From the IMG/VR virus record IMGVR_UViG_3300044691_000591, positions 20,850 through 84,849 of that record: DNA of 64,000 nt; one strand, written 5' to 3'. This document shows, one piece after another, positions 55,155 through 62,642 of the stretch (position 1 is the stretch's first letter; the number at the start of each line of letters is the position of its first letter). A program made the position numbers and the translations under genes. The notes below the pieces were generated by a model that had not been told where the DNA came from, did not search any database, and saw only the letters and a program-made list of their open reading frames with translations. Source of the DNA: a virus.

Positions 55155-55360
55155 CAGTGCTGCTCCTTGCTGCGGGCGACGGCGTCGGCGAGTTGACTCT
55201 CGGCCTGATCGAGCAGACACACGAACTGATTCGTGGCCGGGCTCACGGGCCCATGCAGCCTCGCCAGGTCGGCCAGCAGGTCCGGGATCTCGGCAGCGAG
55301 GATCTCGACGTGGATGCGCTCCTCGCCGGGGATGCGGTTCATGTGCACGCGTTCAGGCAT
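55154..55360 (-). CDS. Small acidic helical protein
   Basis: 68 residues from the ATG at 55360, with GGAGG seven bases ahead. GEERIHVEILAAEIPDLLAD and QFVCLLDQAESQLADAVARS are amphipathic helices. It overlaps both neighbours slightly. Unknown function. Confidence 0.55.
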   Translation of the reverse strand: MPERVHMNRIPGEERIHVEILAAEIPDLLADLARLHGPVSPATNQFVCLLDQAESQLADAVARSKEQH

Positions 55361-55694
55361 GGTCGGCCTCCGGGATCTCGCGTGGTGCGGCGGCCATGGA
55401 CGCTGCGACGATCCGCGCCCCGTACTCCGCCGCCAACTCCTCGCGCTCGGCCAGTACGGCACGGAGCCGGTCGACCTCGGCGAGCAGGACAGCCTCGTTG
55501 GTGTCGACCACACGGCGCGCCACCGAGCAGGAGCCGCAGTGGTCACGGCCGGACAGGCTGCCCGTCACCCAGAGGTGGCTCTTGTCGGCCTCGTCGGGAT
55601 GAGCAGCGGGACAGATCACCTCGGCGGCCACACGGGCGCGGATCGCGGCGAGCTGCTCATCGGACAGCGGAGCGGTGGGCTCACTCGTCGTCAT
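55353..55694 (-). CDS. Coiled-coil protein with Cys pair
   Basis: 113 residues; LSDEQLAAIRARVAAEVICP, then HLWVTGSLSGRDHCGSCSVA and VLLAEVDRLRAVLAEREELA. The opening with a Cys and a DHCGSCSV loop suits a zinc site. The second half is a long coil. The layout repeats in many actinophage unknowns (LTDEQLAEI start). Its stop overlaps the neighbouring start. Confidence 0.6.
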   Translation of the reverse strand: MTTSEPTAPLSDEQLAAIRARVAAEVICPAAHPDEADKSHLWVTGSLSGRDHCGSCSVARRVVDTNEAVLLAEVDRLRAVLAEREELAAEYGARIVAASMAAAPREIPEADHA

Positions 55695-55884
55695 CGTCGT
55701 CCTCCTCGATGGTGGCGTCGTAGAACATGACCAGGTCCGGGCCGTCCTGCCGCATCGTGGCCTCGGACGCCGGAACGCCGTGGACCTTGAGCGCGGCAGT
55801 GACGAGGGCCTCCATGGGCGCGAGTGAGTCGACCGGTACGGGCAGCGGGGTGCGGAACTCGATACGCACCGAGCGGGCGGTCAT
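55681..55884 (-). CDS. Small acidic-tailed protein
   Basis: 67 residues from the ATG at 55884. VRIEFRTPLPVPVDSLAPME, then ALVTAALKVHGVPASEATMR and an acidic end of consecutive Glu and Asp. A small alpha-beta fold is likely. It overlaps both neighbours. The acidic tail recalls DNA mimics, but it is short. Confidence 0.55.
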   Translation of the reverse strand: MTARSVRIEFRTPLPVPVDSLAPMEALVTAALKVHGVPASEATMRQDGPDLVMFYDATIEEDDDDDE

Positions 55885-56258
55885 CGGCCAACCTCCGTCA
55901 TCGTGTGCTTCTCCCAGGCCCGGGCGACGTCTTCCAGCGTGGCCTCGGTCGTCGCGCCCGCCGCCGGGCTCAGCAGCGCCTTGCCGCACTGGCAGTGCGG
56001 CCGGATTTCTGGGGGCGACGTCGGCGGGCAGTGCGCCAGCCACTGCGCGATAACGCGCAGCCAGGGCCGGTCCGGGCGCAGGGCGGTAGCCAGGCGCTGC
56101 CCGCACTGGCAGGTGAAGTAGAACTCGCAGTCCCCGTACTCGATCAGCAGGGCGTGTCCGGGGGCGTGCTCCAGAATCAGGGCGTGGCCCCCCACCTCGG
56201 TCTCGCGCATGTCGGGGTCCGGCGGGTCAGCGGGCAGAGGCAGATACAGGACGGTCAT
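55881..56258 (-). CDS. Cys-x-Cys-Gly protein of unknown function
   Basis: 125 residues; YLPLPADPPDPDMRETEVGG, then FYFTCQCGQRLATALRPDRP and IRPHCQCGKALLSPAAGATT. Two CQCG units spaced about 40 residues apart suggest a shared zinc site. Trp/Leu-rich helices lie between. Unknown function. Confidence 0.6.
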   Translation of the reverse strand: MTVLYLPLPADPPDPDMRETEVGGHALILEHAPGHALLIEYGDCEFYFTCQCGQRLATALRPDRPWLRVIAQWLAHCPPTSPPEIRPHCQCGKALLSPAAGATTEATLEDVARAWEKHTMTEVGR

Positions 56259-56314
56259 GCTTCTCCTTCGTGGGCCCGGGGCGGCGACCCCGGGCGGGCT
56301 AGACGGTGGGCAGG

Positions 56315-56578
56315 TCAGGACAGGGCGGCTTGCTTCCGAAGGTCGTCGGCGACCTCGCAGTGACAGGTGATCCAGCCGGTAGCCGCGTCCGGGTTGTGGG
56401 TGAAGCAGGCGGCGACGATGCTGTCGGCGGCCTCGGCGAGTGCCATGGCGCTGATCTCGGCGATGGTCTCGTCGGCGTACCGCTGGGCATCGGCGTCACG
56501 GCAGCCGGTCTCGACGAACGTCTCAATCAGGCTGGCGCGGATCTTCACGCGGGCGGTCGGGGTTTCGGGCTGGGGCAT
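56315..56578 (-). CDS. Small helical protein with a Cys/His pair
   Basis: 87 residues; TARVKIRASLIETFVETGCR, AQRYADETIAEISAMALAEA, then GWITCHCEVADDLRKQAALS. Helical; CHC near the C-terminus. A 56-base gap separates it from the CQCG gene. Function unknown. Confidence 0.55.
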   Translation of the reverse strand: MPQPETPTARVKIRASLIETFVETGCRDADAQRYADETIAEISAMALAEAADSIVAACFTHNPDAATGWITCHCEVADDLRKQAALS

Positions 56579-56592
56579 CAGGACTCCAGGGG

Positions 56593-56880
56593 TCAGGCGG
56601 GGGACAGGGCGCGGACGTGGCCGGCGCAGGTGCCGCAGAGGAACTGTCGGCTCTCCATGTCCAGCGGATTGGTCATCACGCTGGTGCCGATCGGTGCGGG
56701 CTCACCGCAGTTGTCGCACCGGTCTCCGAGCAGGGTCTGCAGGCGCCCGATCTGCTCGTAGAAGGTGGCGCGTTCCCCGGGGAGCATGTCGCCGATGATG
56801 CGGATTGCTTCGCTGGTCTGATCGTTCATGACGGCGTACAGGGCCGCGGTCTCAGGGAAGGCGGTGACGGACGGGGTCAT
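56593..56880 (-). CDS. Zinc-ribbon protein of the early operon
   Basis: 95 residues; AIRIIGDMLPGERATFYEQI, then RCDNCGEPAPIGTSVMTNPL and FLCGTCAGHVRAL. Two CxxC pairs separated by 24 residues form a likely zinc ribbon, after an amphipathic helix. Function unknown; the type is common in this operon. Confidence 0.62.
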   Translation of the reverse strand: MTPSVTAFPETAALYAVMNDQTSEAIRIIGDMLPGERATFYEQIGRLQTLLGDRCDNCGEPAPIGTSVMTNPLDMESRQFLCGTCAGHVRALSPA

Positions 56881-56883
56881 GGG

Positions 56884-57216
56884 TCAGCTCTCCTCGGTGG
56901 CGGTTACGCGCGGCAGGCATTCGTGCCGGGCAGCCACGGCCATGAGTTGGTCGAGCGTCGGCTCAACCACGCCGGCCTGGCAGGCGACGGCCCCGCAGTC
57001 GAGGCAGCGAATCTCGTCTGCGACAGCCGGGGGCCGGTACATGGAGACCGGCGCTCCATAGACCGCGGCGAAGCGGTCGAGCGCCTTGGCCGGCGCATTC
57101 ACGTCGGCGGCGTACTCGTTGAGGACGCGTTCGGCGTTGCCCCAGTCGCCGCCGCGCAGGTTGGTCCAGATGGCGTTGAGGGCCTGCTCGGCGAGGGTGA
57201 AGCTCTGGGCGGTCAC
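56884..57216 (-). CDS. Protein of unknown function with one CxxC
   Basis: 110 residues from a GTG at 57216; FTLAEQALNAIWTNLRGGDW, YAADVNAPAKALDRFAAVYG, then IRCLDCGAVACQAG and ARHECLPRV. A helical start and a CLDC plus HEC end could chelate zinc. No family recognised. Confidence 0.58.
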   Translation of the reverse strand: MTAQSFTLAEQALNAIWTNLRGGDWGNAERVLNEYAADVNAPAKALDRFAAVYGAPVSMYRPPAVADEIRCLDCGAVACQAGVVEPTLDQLMAVAARHECLPRVTATEES

Positions 57217-57278
57217 AACGCGTTCCTTTCATTCGCCCCGCCCCGGCCGCGAGCAGCCGTGACGGGGAAGGGCGGGAG

Positions 57279-57527
57279 TCAGGCGGGGTCGGGTGTCGGG
57301 AACCAGACCGACGACGGCAGTTCGCTGCAGTGGACGATTTCGTAGAGCTGCCAGCGGCCGTCGGACCACTGCATGACCGTGGCCTTGGGCGTCCGGCTGT
57401 CCGGGCGGACGATCTCGGCGCGGAGGTAGGCGTAGGCGTTGGCTTCGCTGGTGTGCTCGGTTTCGCTGCCGTGGCCGGGCATGCCGGAGGTGATGACGCG
57501 CCACGGGCAGCGGGGTCGGCCGGTCAT
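57279..57527 (-). CDS. Small beta-rich protein
   Basis: 82 residues from the ATG at 57527, which overlaps the preceding stop. TGRPRCPWRVITSGMPGHGS, then AYAYLRAEIVRPDSRTPKAT and VMQWSDGRWQLYEIVHCSEL. A three-stranded sheet with one helix is likely; two Cys and one His. The sequence resembles small actinophage proteins with a WRVxTxGMPG-like turn. Confidence 0.58.
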   Translation of the reverse strand: MTGRPRCPWRVITSGMPGHGSETEHTSEANAYAYLRAEIVRPDSRTPKATVMQWSDGRWQLYEIVHCSELPSSVWFPTPDPA

Positions 57528-58102
57528 CGGATCCACCCGACGATGCGCAGGCGCACGCCCTGGTCGGCGAGGTCGGCGCGGGAGGTGGTGGTCTCGTTGG
57601 CGGTCACCAGCGGCAGCACGTCGTCGCCGGACGGCACGGTGGGGTAGTCGACCCAGACAGTGCCGTTGTGCTGGTCGATGTACACGGCCATGTGGGCGGG
57701 GGACGGGCGCGGCGGTTCGGCGGTGCTGGCCCGGGCGACCTCCGTTGCGGCGTGGGCCTCACGGAGTTCGGCGCCGCGCTTGAGGACGACGAGGAGCATG
57801 TCCGTGTCGAAGTCGGCTCCGTGCAGGGTCAGCAGCTCGGCGGCGTCGTCGAAGGCGTTGCGGTATCCGGCGGCACGGGCGGTCAGCACCTCGGCGCGGG
57901 CCTGCTTCAGCTCGGCGCTCAGCCGTTCGTGGTCGCGGTCGTACTGGGCGCTCTCGGACTGGTAGGACGCGAGGTCGGCTCGAAGACGGTCGACCTCCCC
58001 GATGAGGTCAGTGAACGCTTGCCCGACCTCGGCGGGAGTGAGGGTCGCGGGCTCGACGCCGCGCAGGTGGAACAGGCGTTCGGCATCCAGGGGCTTCGGC
58101 AT
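57524..58102 (-). CDS. Coiled-coil protein with C-terminal beta part
   Basis: 192 residues; LTPAEVGQAFTDLIGEVDRL, a coil (YDRDHERLSAELKQARAEVL), then DQHNGTVWVDYPTVPSGDDV and VRLRIVGWIR. The C-terminal sheet follows an Ala/Pro linker. It is the largest gene in this part of the operon. Unknown function; a structural adaptor is possible. Confidence 0.6.
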   Translation of the reverse strand: MPKPLDAERLFHLRGVEPATLTPAEVGQAFTDLIGEVDRLRADLASYQSESAQYDRDHERLSAELKQARAEVLTARAAGYRNAFDDAAELLTLHGADFDTDMLLVVLKRGAELREAHAATEVARASTAEPPRPSPAHMAVYIDQHNGTVWVDYPTVPSGDDVLPLVTANETTTSRADLADQGVRLRIVGWIR

Positions 58103-58166
58103 AGCGGTCGTGCCTTTCGGTCGGCGGGTCGGTGGTCGCGGGCCGCGCGGGCGGGGCGGGCGGTGG

Positions 58167-58457
58167 TCAGGTCAGCGGCGGGTGGTAGGCGTGCCGCGGG
58201 GCAGGGATGTCGTCGTCTGCGGCCTCGATCTGCTGGCGGTCGATGACGGCGTGCGGTTCCAGGGACACCCAGTCGCAGCCGCCCTCCAGGTGCAGCGCCC
58301 CGTCGTCGTCCTGCTGCGCGTCGCTGATCCCGAACATTCCGTCGAGGATGCGGGCCTCGGTGAGGAACGCGCCCCGGGCGAGGTCGCGGTCGGCATAGAC
58401 GCCGAGGATGCTGCCGCCCTCGTGGCGTTCGCCCTTGGAGAGGATCCAGATCTGCAT
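58167..58457 (-). CDS. Phage protein with QIWILSKGERHEGG start
   Basis: 96 residues; QIWILSKGERHEGGSILGVY, ADRDLARGAFLTEARILDGM, then LHLEGGCDWVSLEPHAVIDR. The start is a recurring actinophage pattern of the type that begins with MxIWVLSxGERxEGG. Alpha-beta with one Cys. Function unknown. A 64-base gap precedes the next gene. Confidence 0.65.
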   Translation of the reverse strand: MQIWILSKGERHEGGSILGVYADRDLARGAFLTEARILDGMFGISDAQQDDDGALHLEGGCDWVSLEPHAVIDRQQIEAADDDIPAPRHAYHPPLT

Positions 58458-58471
58458 GGCGGGGCTCGCTT

Positions 58472-58660
58472 TCAGATGGTGTCGGCGGCTGGCGTGAGCC
58501 AGAACGTGACGTTGTGCGGGCAGCGGTACGGGTCGGTGGAGTAGCAGTTCGGGACGAGCGGCCTGCGTTCGGATGCGGTGACGCGGGTGCCGTTGGCGGC
58601 CATGTGGGCGACGAGACTGCGCCGGCAGTCGGCGTGATCGGCGGGCCAGGTGGAGGGCAT
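58472..58660 (-). CDS. 62-residue protein of unknown function
   Basis: 62 residues from the ATG at 58660. DHADCRRSLVAHMAANGTRV, then PLVPNCYSTDPYRCPHNVTF and WLTPAADTI. Three Cys and several His could form a metal site. Possibly a small beta-rich zinc protein. No family recognised. Confidence 0.55.
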   Translation of the reverse strand: MPSTWPADHADCRRSLVAHMAANGTRVTASERRPLVPNCYSTDPYRCPHNVTFWLTPAADTI

Positions 58661-58701
58661 GGCGAGCTCTCTCGGGTCAGCGGGGCGGGAAGGCAGGGCG
58701 G

Positions 58702-58992
58702 TCAGGTCAGGTAGGGCAGCGGGTTCACGTAGCCGCCGGACTCGGCCTCCAGCCAGCCGTCGAACCGGCCGCCATCGAAGTCCCGGGCCAGGAGCAGATC
58801 GGCCCATGTGTCCATGCGGCCCATGCGGGTCTCCAGCTCGTCCATCAGCCAGCCGCGCACGATCGGCAGCTCCACGGTCATGGGCTGCTCGTTGGTGGCC
58901 ATCCAGGCCTCGGCGAGCTTCGCGTCCGACAGGCGGGCGATGGAGTGGCGGGCGATGGCCTCGGACTGAACAGCGCGGGTGTTGGCGGTCAT
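58702..58992 (-). CDS. Helical protein of unknown function
   Basis: 96 residues; SEAIARHSIARLSDAKLAEA, then PIVRGWLMDELETRMGRMDT and GGRFDGWLEAESGGYVNPLP. Small helical domain seen as an unknown in several actinophages. Charged, no Cys. Confidence 0.6.
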   Translation of the reverse strand: MTANTRAVQSEAIARHSIARLSDAKLAEAWMATNEQPMTVELPIVRGWLMDELETRMGRMDTWADLLLARDFDGGRFDGWLEAESGGYVNPLPYLT

Positions 58993-59005
58993 GGCGGGCT
59001 CCGTT

Positions 59006-59200
59006 TCAGGCGGCGGGGGCGTGGCGGAAGAGGTTGACGGCGGTCTGGTCGGTGAACACCTGCGCGTGCCCGTTGGTGAGTGCGGCCCACCACGTCACGG
59101 CGGCGAACGGCACCCCGGCCTTGGCGAGGAGCAGGCGCGCCCAAATCGGCATGTCGGCGGGGACGCGGGGCTCGAAGTCGAACGCGGTGATCGTCTGCAT
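59006..59200 (-). CDS. Small protein of unknown function
   Basis: 64 residues; QTITAFDFEPRVPADMPIWA, then LLLAKAGVPFAAVTWWAALT and HAQVFTDQTAVNLFRHAPAA. Hydrophobic patches but no clear membrane segment. Unknown function. Confidence 0.52.
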   Translation of the reverse strand: MQTITAFDFEPRVPADMPIWARLLLAKAGVPFAAVTWWAALTNGHAQVFTDQTAVNLFRHAPAA

Positions 59201-59216
59201 GGCGGTGACTCCTTGA

Positions 59217-59360
59217 TCAGGCGTTGGTGATCCGGTCGGCGAGTGCGCACGCGGCGCGCCCGATCCGGTAGTGGGCGGTGGCGTACTGGCGGCGGATCGT
59301 GCGCTGGACGGTGCGGCGCACGGTGCGGAACGTGCGGCGGGTGCGGTAGGCGAGGGACAC
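59217..59360 (-). CDS. 47-residue Arg-rich protein
   Basis: 47 residues from a GTG at 59360 (AAGGAG six bases ahead). AYRTRRTFRTVRRTVQRTIR is a strongly basic stretch with spaced Arg, followed by YRIGRAACALADRI. It probably binds nucleic acid or a polyanion. The neighbour at 59372 starts with a similar RTARRTIRTR stretch. Confidence 0.58.
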   Translation of the reverse strand: MSLAYRTRRTFRTVRRTVQRTIRRQYATAHYRIGRAACALADRITNA

Positions 59361-59371
59361 GGCAGGCTCCT

Positions 59372-59719
59372 TCAGGCGGCGAGCATGATTGCGGCGGCGA
59401 TGTAGCTCGCCTTCCTCGGGTGGTACTCGCTGACGAGCAGCTGGATCTGCGCGGCGGTGTAGTGGTGGACGGTCCAGGTGTGCTGCTGGCGTCCGCCGCT
59501 TACGGTTCGGCGGGTACGGGCTGCGACGGGCTGAACGGCGAGGCGCTTGGCGACGCTGCGAAGTCCGGAGGCCATGCCCTGCGCGGTGGTGGAGTCGATG
59601 CCTGCGGCGATCAGGTGTGTGGTGATGGCGCGGGGGCGGCGCTTGCAGCTGGCCTTCAGACGGGTCGCGGCGGAGCGGGTGCGGATGGTGCGGCGGGCGG
59701 TGCGAGCGGCTGCGTTCAC
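59372..59719 (-). CDS. Basic protein, first in the leftward sub-operon
   Basis: 115 residues from a GTG at 59719 (GGGGG upstream). NAAARTARRTIRTRSAATRL and KASCKRRPRAITTHLIAAGI are very basic. TWTVHHYTAAQIQLLVSEYH is an ordered C-terminal part. The basic start resembles the next smaller protein. Likely a nucleic-acid-binding protein, controlled by the palindrome upstream. Confidence 0.58.
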   Translation of the reverse strand: MNAAARTARRTIRTRSAATRLKASCKRRPRAITTHLIAAGIDSTTAQGMASGLRSVAKRLAVQPVAARTRRTVSGGRQQHTWTVHHYTAAQIQLLVSEYHPRKASYIAAAIMLAA

Positions 59720-59775
59720 GGTTCCCCCGGATGTTCAGTGGCTGCTGTTCGCTGCCGTCTGAGTACAACAGTAGC

Positions 59776-59808
59776 CCTATACGTAGTACTACGCAAGCAC
59801 TACCGTAG
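59776..59808. promoter_or_regulatory. Bidirectional promoter with 12-bp palindrome
   Basis: CGTAGTACTACG at 59782-59793 is a perfect palindrome, with a half-like CCGTAG at 59803-59808. TATACG at 59778-59783 (rightward) and TATAGG on the minus strand (59776-59781) are overlapping -10 candidates. A single operator could control both the leftward gene at 59719 and the rightward gene at 59856. Confidence 0.6.
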
Positions 59809-59855
59809 GACTCATGTTGCGCTACCAGAGCACTGACTGTGAGATCATTCCGACC

Positions 59856-60392
59856 ATGGCAACCGACCGCAGATGGACACCCGACGAAGACACCGCCGCC
59901 CTCTTCGCCACCTACAAGCAAGCCGTCGAAACCGAACGCGCCAACAAGGCCGCCGTCCGCGACATCGCCCGCGAAGCCCTCCAGAACCACGCCACCGTCA
60001 ACCAGCTCGCACGCCTCACCGGCATGACACCCGAGGTGTTCCGGCGCATGGCCCGCGACCTCGAAGTACCCATCGATCCCCGCTACCTGGAACGGGCCGA
60101 AGCTGCACGTCAACGCGCCATCGACAAGGGCGAGAAGCCGCCCGTGACGACCGAGGCCAGCGACGAACCGGAGCCCGCTACGGTCGTCGAGCAGCCCGGC
60201 TGGCTCACCGACTGGCCGGACATCGCCGCGCTGACCCTCGCCGAGGCCGCCGAGCGCGCCCAGGTGCTCGAACAGGAGCGCCCGGAATGGTTCGCTGCGA
60301 CTCGCGAGGACTGCCTCGCCGAGCCGCCTTGGGTCAATCACGCCATGCTCGCGGCCGACGCCGTTGACCCGGAGCCCCCCGCCGCCCCGTAG
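59856..60392 (+). CDS. Divergent regulator-like protein, function unknown
   Basis: 178 residues from the ATG at 59856; an in-frame ATG at 59814 with AGGA upstream would add 14. RWTPDEDTAALFATYKQAVE, then REALQNHATVNQLARLTGMT and PEVFRRMARDLEVPID resemble a helix-turn-helix with a recognition helix in FRRMARDL. The C-terminal 80 residues (PEPATVVEQPGWLTDWPDIA) are Pro/Ala-rich. It is the only rightward gene in this operon and lies next to the palindrome, so it may be the regulator that binds it. Confidence 0.62.
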   Translation: MATDRRWTPDEDTAALFATYKQAVETERANKAAVRDIAREALQNHATVNQLARLTGMTPEVFRRMARDLEVPIDPRYLERAEAARQRAIDKGEKPPVTTEASDEPEPATVVEQPGWLTDWPDIAALTLAEAAERAQVLEQERPEWFAATREDCLAEPPWVNHAMLAADAVDPEPPAAP

Positions 60393-60472
60393 CCCCGCCT
60401 GCCTGTCCCGCCGTCGGCCGAGCCGAGCGGCGGCGGCGTGCTGCGGGCGCGCGGGGCGGCGGATGGGACCGT

Positions 60473-60931
60473 TCATCGAGCAGCCTCCACGTACAGCACG
60501 GGAATCCCGGCCCGCTCAGCCCGCCTGGCGCAGTCCCGGGTGCCCTTGCACGCCATCCCGGCGACCAGGAACGCCACGCACCAGCCCGGCTTGCGGTCGA
60601 TGAGCAGCTGGTTGCGGCGGAACCCGGCCGTTGGGCACCAGGTGCGCCGGCCCCGCGTGATCAGATGCCCAGGTGGGCACTCCGGTCCGCACTCGGGCCA
60701 GCGCGCCGGGACGCCCTCGACCAGCACGCCGACGGCCTTCGCCCACGCGTCCATCTCCGCATCCGCGCCCTCGGCCGCGCCGTGGAGCAGCTCGATGCCG
60801 TCGTAGCCGTCCTGGACCGCGTCGTGCCAGCAGCCCATCAGCGTCGCGTCGAGCAGCGCACGATCGGCGGCGGCCCACTGGTGCAGGGCGAGATGGCGGG
60901 AGCCGGTGCCGACGATCAGGAGGGCGGTCAT
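60473..60931 (-). CDS. DUF2493/SLOG-like nucleotide-binding protein
   Basis: 152 residues. LLIVGTGSRHLALHQWAAAD, ELLHGAAEGADAEMDAWAKA and GFRRNQLLIDRKPGWCVAFL match the YspA-like DUF2493 group of the SLOG superfamily. The GxGSR loop and GAAEGAD bind a nucleotide phosphate. SLOG proteins sense or process nucleotides, including in phage and conflict systems. Its substrate here is unknown. Confidence 0.78.
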   Translation of the reverse strand: MTALLIVGTGSRHLALHQWAAADRALLDATLMGCWHDAVQDGYDGIELLHGAAEGADAEMDAWAKAVGVLVEGVPARWPECGPECPPGHLITRGRRTWCPTAGFRRNQLLIDRKPGWCVAFLVAGMACKGTRDCARRAERAGIPVLYVEAAR

Positions 60932-61164
60932 CGCTGCTCGCCGTCCTGCCGGTGGGCGTAGTGGTGCCGCAGGTGAACCGACGGCTCAATGTCGAAGCCG
61001 CGCTTGCGGCACTGCGCGAGCCAGCCCGACGCGGTCACCCTCGTGACGCCGTATGCGACCGCGATGGCCCGGGCCGCCGGCCAGCCAGCCTTGACGTGCG
61101 CCGCGTGCTGGCGGGCGATCTCGGCAAGGAATGCGTCGTTGAGGCGGCGCTTCGGCGTGCTCAC
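60928..61164 (-). CDS. Small HTH-like protein
   Basis: 78 residues from a GTG at 61164. AFLAEIARQHAAHVKAGWPA and RAIAVAYGVTRVTASGWLAQ form a helix-turn-helix; basic RKRGFDIEPSVHLRHHY follows. The pattern is that of a WhiB-independent phage regulator or Sigma4-like DNA-binding domain. It overlaps both neighbours. Confidence 0.65.
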   Translation of the reverse strand: MSTPKRRLNDAFLAEIARQHAAHVKAGWPAARAIAVAYGVTRVTASGWLAQCRKRGFDIEPSVHLRHHYAHRQDGEQR

Positions 61165-61355
61165 CGCCTGCCGCCCTTCCGCTGCGCCCGGATGGCGCGC
61201 CTGCGGTCGGCCCGGTTCACCAGCGGCGGCCACGGCTCGTTCATGCCCTCGACTGCCGTCGACAGCTCGTCGGGGTCGTTGCCGACCACGGTCTCGACGC
61301 GGGTGGGCTGCTGCTGCCAGGTCACGCCGGGGCGCGGGGTGTGCTCGCGGGTCAC
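61161..61355 (-). CDS. Small basic protein
   Basis: 64 residues; PRPGVTWQQQPTRVETVVGN, then LSTAVEGMNEPWPPLVNRAD and RRRAIRAQRKGGRR at the end. The terminal Arg cluster suggests nucleic-acid binding. It is coupled to its neighbours by stop-start overlap. Confidence 0.55.
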   Translation of the reverse strand: MTREHTPRPGVTWQQQPTRVETVVGNDPDELSTAVEGMNEPWPPLVNRADRRRAIRAQRKGGRR

Positions 61356-61918
61356 TGGGCACCCCCGGCGACGCCGACGCCCTCAGGGGCCCCTGTGGCG
61401 GCCTGGGAGGCGGACTGCGGGCTCGGGGTCGCTTTCGCGTCCGCAGCGCCCACAGGGGCCGTCCTGGCCGCCTCGCGGGCACTCCTGGCGTCCGGTCCGA
61501 GCAACCCGGCCTCGTAGCCCGTCACGATCGACTCGAACCGGCCCGAGCACCCCAACGCCCCGTACAGCTCCCGCAGCCGGCGCTTCACCGCCCGCTCCGG
61601 CAGCGACAGGCGCACGGCTACCTGCCGGTCGGTCAGCCGCTCCGAGATCAATTCCAGCAGCTCCAGCAGCACCGGCGTCATCCCGAACGGCAGTGGCGGC
61701 GGCCCCGGCCGCGTCGACGACACGGCTGCCGGCTCGGGCTTCGCCGGCGCGCCGTTGCGGGCCCGCTCGTCCAAGGCGACTTCGGCCGCCCACAGGGCCA
61801 TCAGGTTGAGCTCTTCGACGTCGTAGCGGATCCGCTGCTCGCCGCAGCCGCGCACCAGCCGGGTTTTGATCTTCTGCTTCAGGTTGCCGAGACGGGACGG
61901 CGTGATGGGCTTGGACAT
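61352..61918 (-). CDS. LuxR/GerE-like HTH regulator
   Basis: 188 residues; ELLELISERLTDRQVAVRLS, then LPERAVKRRLRELYGALGCS and GRFESIVTGYEAGLLG form a GerE-type helix-turn-helix (residues about 85-140). The N-terminal helix (LVRGCGEQRIRYDVEELNLM) could be a dimerisation part. The C-terminal 45 residues are Ala/Ser-rich. A phage transcription regulator of early genes is likely. Confidence 0.75.
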   Translation of the reverse strand: MSKPITPSRLGNLKQKIKTRLVRGCGEQRIRYDVEELNLMALWAAEVALDERARNGAPAKPEPAAVSSTRPGPPPLPFGMTPVLLELLELISERLTDRQVAVRLSLPERAVKRRLRELYGALGCSGRFESIVTGYEAGLLGPDARSAREAARTAPVGAADAKATPSPQSASQAATGAPEGVGVAGGAQ

Positions 61919-61972
61919 GGCTACTCCTCGGTTTACGGCGATCGTCGTGTTGCGGCATTCGGTGACGGCCCG

Positions 61973-62410
61973 TCAGTCCGACGGCCGACCGGACGGCAGG
62001 TCCTCCGGGTCGTTGGCGATCTCCAGCAACACAGCGGCGTGGCACGGCTCGCCGAGCGGGCAGAAGCAGGCGAGGTCCCGGCCGCCGAGATCCCGTCGGA
62101 TCTGCTCCGGGTTCCAGTCCTCGTCCTCGTAGGCGACGTGGGCCCGGAACAGCTCGACGGCGTGGGCGCGGTCGCGAACGTCGGCGACGACCTGCGTCCA
62201 GGCGGGCCAGGGCGACCAGGCGGCGTGCTCGAACGTGCCGAGTTCGCGGCTGCTGGCGACGGGGTACGGGGCGTCGTGGAACGCGGTGCGGCTGATGTAG
62301 CGGCTGCCGACCTTGAACGGGTTGCCCCACCGGCTGGTGCGGTCGACAACCACGGCCCCCTCGGGCAGGCGCCAGCCTTTGGTGCGTCGTCGTTGGATGC
62401 GTTCGGGCAT
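61973..62410 (-). CDS. DUF4326 protein
   Basis: 145 residues. AVVVDRTSRWGNPFKVGSRY and DLACFCPLGEPCHAAVLLEI are the two signature segments of DUF4326, a small phage family often near nucleotide-binding proteins. The Cys residues in the second may be catalytic or structural. Function unproven; its neighbours here include a DUF2493 protein. Confidence 0.78.
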   Translation of the reverse strand: MPERIQRRRTKGWRLPEGAVVVDRTSRWGNPFKVGSRYISRTAFHDAPYPVASSRELGTFEHAAWSPWPAWTQVVADVRDRAHAVELFRAHVAYEDEDWNPEQIRRDLGGRDLACFCPLGEPCHAAVLLEIANDPEDLPSGRPSD

Positions 62411-62411
62411 G

Positions 62412-62642
62412 TCAGGTCTCCTTCGGGAAGAGCGGGATGACGTTGCTCGGGGCGGCGGCCGGGGCCAGTTGGCCGACTGGTGCGGCGTCGACGCGGGAGG
62501 GGTGCGGGTCCGGGAGGGTGTGCTTTCCGGACGGGGTGGAGCAGCGGGTGCCGGGCTGTGCGGAGCAGTGGGGGCACTTGACGGTCATGGCGTTCTCGGC
62601 CTGCATCCCGGTGACGGGGCGGCGCGTCGGGCGGCCGGTCAT
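62412..62642 (-). CDS. Phage zinc-finger protein
   Basis: 76 residues from the ATG at 62642. MTVKCPHCSAQPGTRCSTPS and GKHTLPDPHPSRVDAA give the CP-x-C-x5-G-x-x-C then His pattern of a phage zinc-finger type. The basic start (TGRPTRRP) may touch nucleic acid. It overlaps the previous stop. Similar CxxC...C motifs end the protein at 62639. Confidence 0.65.
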   Translation of the reverse strand: MTGRPTRRPVTGMQAENAMTVKCPHCSAQPGTRCSTPSGKHTLPDPHPSRVDAAPVGQLAPAAAPSNVIPLFPKET

